Assembly: GCF_008329525.1 (NCBI RefSeq)
Contig: NZ_NPKQ01000006.1
Span: 62,001 to 126,000, forward strand
Direction of reading: 5' to 3'
Source of the DNA: Tardiphaga sp. P9-11
GTDB taxonomy: Bacteria > Pseudomonadota > Alphaproteobacteria > Rhizobiales > Xanthobacteraceae
DNA: 64,000 bases
This document shows, piece by piece, positions 63,920 to 64,000 of this stretch (position 1 is its first letter; every line of letters starts with the position of its first letter). The notes beneath the pieces are model-generated. The model was not told where the DNA came from, searched no databases, and worked only from the letters and a program-made list of their open reading frames with translations. A program made the translations under genes and the position numbers.

Positions 63920-64000
63920 TCAACGCGCCAGCAGCCATCCGAAGAAGCCGAGCCCGAGCATAACCGCCACGCCGATCGCCCAGACGCTGACGCGGATGCT
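63920..64000 (-). CDS. 3' end of a membrane protein gene, cut by the window
   Basis: The last 26 codons and stop of a minus-strand gene whose start lies outside the window. The residues (VWAIGVAVMLGLGFFGWLLAR) form one hydrophobic helix with a basic end, so the protein is membrane-bound or C-terminally anchored. Family cannot be assigned from this piece. Confidence 0.6.
   Translation of the reverse strand, partial: SIRVSVWAIGVAVMLGLGFFGWLLAR

Overview
The window looks like chromosome of an alphaproteobacterium of the Bradyrhizobium / Rhodopseudomonas / Tardiphaga / Afipia group. The supporting evidence is high GC (about 63% in a hand-counted uvrD line), strong GGAG-type ribosome binding sites with frequent GTG and TTG starts, the gene order thyA-GNAT-folA-hflK-hflC-DUF2065-degP, an SspB/fumC/DUF4169/RHH block, a tct-type tripartite transporter, tandem CYP153-like P450s, and GC-rich palindromic elements of the rhizobial type between genes. 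I recognise no tRNA, rRNA, CRISPR array, insertion sequence or prophage. Genes fill most of the window.

Layout. (1) 0.2-6.3 kb, minus strand: a nucleotide and membrane-proteostasis operon, thyA, a GNAT acetyltransferase, folA, hflK, hflC, a DUF2065 membrane protein and a DegP/HtrA protease. Several genes overlap by ATGA, and a terminator-like hairpin lies between hflC and DUF2065. (2) 6.5-10.9 kb, minus: tripartite carboxylate transporter tctB-tctA-tctC and a split chromate transporter pair. (3) 11.2-13.9 kb, plus: sspB, fumC with unusually low GC, an AT-rich gap, then DUF4169 and a ribbon-helix-helix protein. (4) 14.0-20.8 kb, minus: a large AsmA-like protein, an MFS carrier and a D-lactate dehydrogenase-like flavoprotein. 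(5) 20.9-26.6 kb: a thioesterase whose 3' end is duplicated in tandem (121 bp, perfect), DUF1328, a UvrD/PcrA helicase with a HicB-like gene 2 bp behind it, and an ABC-2 exporter. (6) 26.7-36.9 kb: envelope and general metabolism genes, including an L,D-transpeptidase, a membrane protein fused to a spermidine-synthase-like domain, a phytoene-desaturase-like oxidoreductase, prmA, aminopeptidase P and a Bcr/CflA transporter.

(7) 37.1-49.7 kb is the most distinctive catabolic block. It holds an isovaleryl-CoA-type dehydrogenase facing two tandem CYP153-like P450s, followed on the same strand by an acyl-CoA dehydrogenase, a CaiB-type CoA-transferase, an HTD2-type hydratase, a benzoylformate-decarboxylase-like ThDP enzyme and a biotin-sulfoxide-reductase-like molybdoenzyme. 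A short-chain dehydrogenase closes it. The content suggests terminal hydroxylation and CoA-dependent breakdown of hydrophobic or branched acids, but the substrate cannot be read from sequence and no ferredoxin partner for the P450s is present. (8) 49.8-57.7 kb: TrhA/hemolysin III, the YcjX-YcjF pair, an ArnT-like glycosyltransferase, a membrane-bound [2Fe-2S] nucleotide cyclase with a histidine-rich, cytochrome-b-like membrane part, a small secreted protein and a cold-shock protein. (9) 58.0-64.0 kb: a secreted protein with a transglutaminase-like Cys-His-Asp arrangement, PutA, a second CaiB-type transferase, a fasciclin protein and the 3' end of a minus-strand gene cut by the window edge.

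The best candidates for new biology are the redox-type cyclase at 55.0 kb, the Cys-His-Asp secreted protein at 58.0 kb and the P450/CoA/ThDP/molybdoenzyme block. The 121-bp tandem duplication is the clearest structural oddity. I see no defence island or other unmistakably new multi-gene system.
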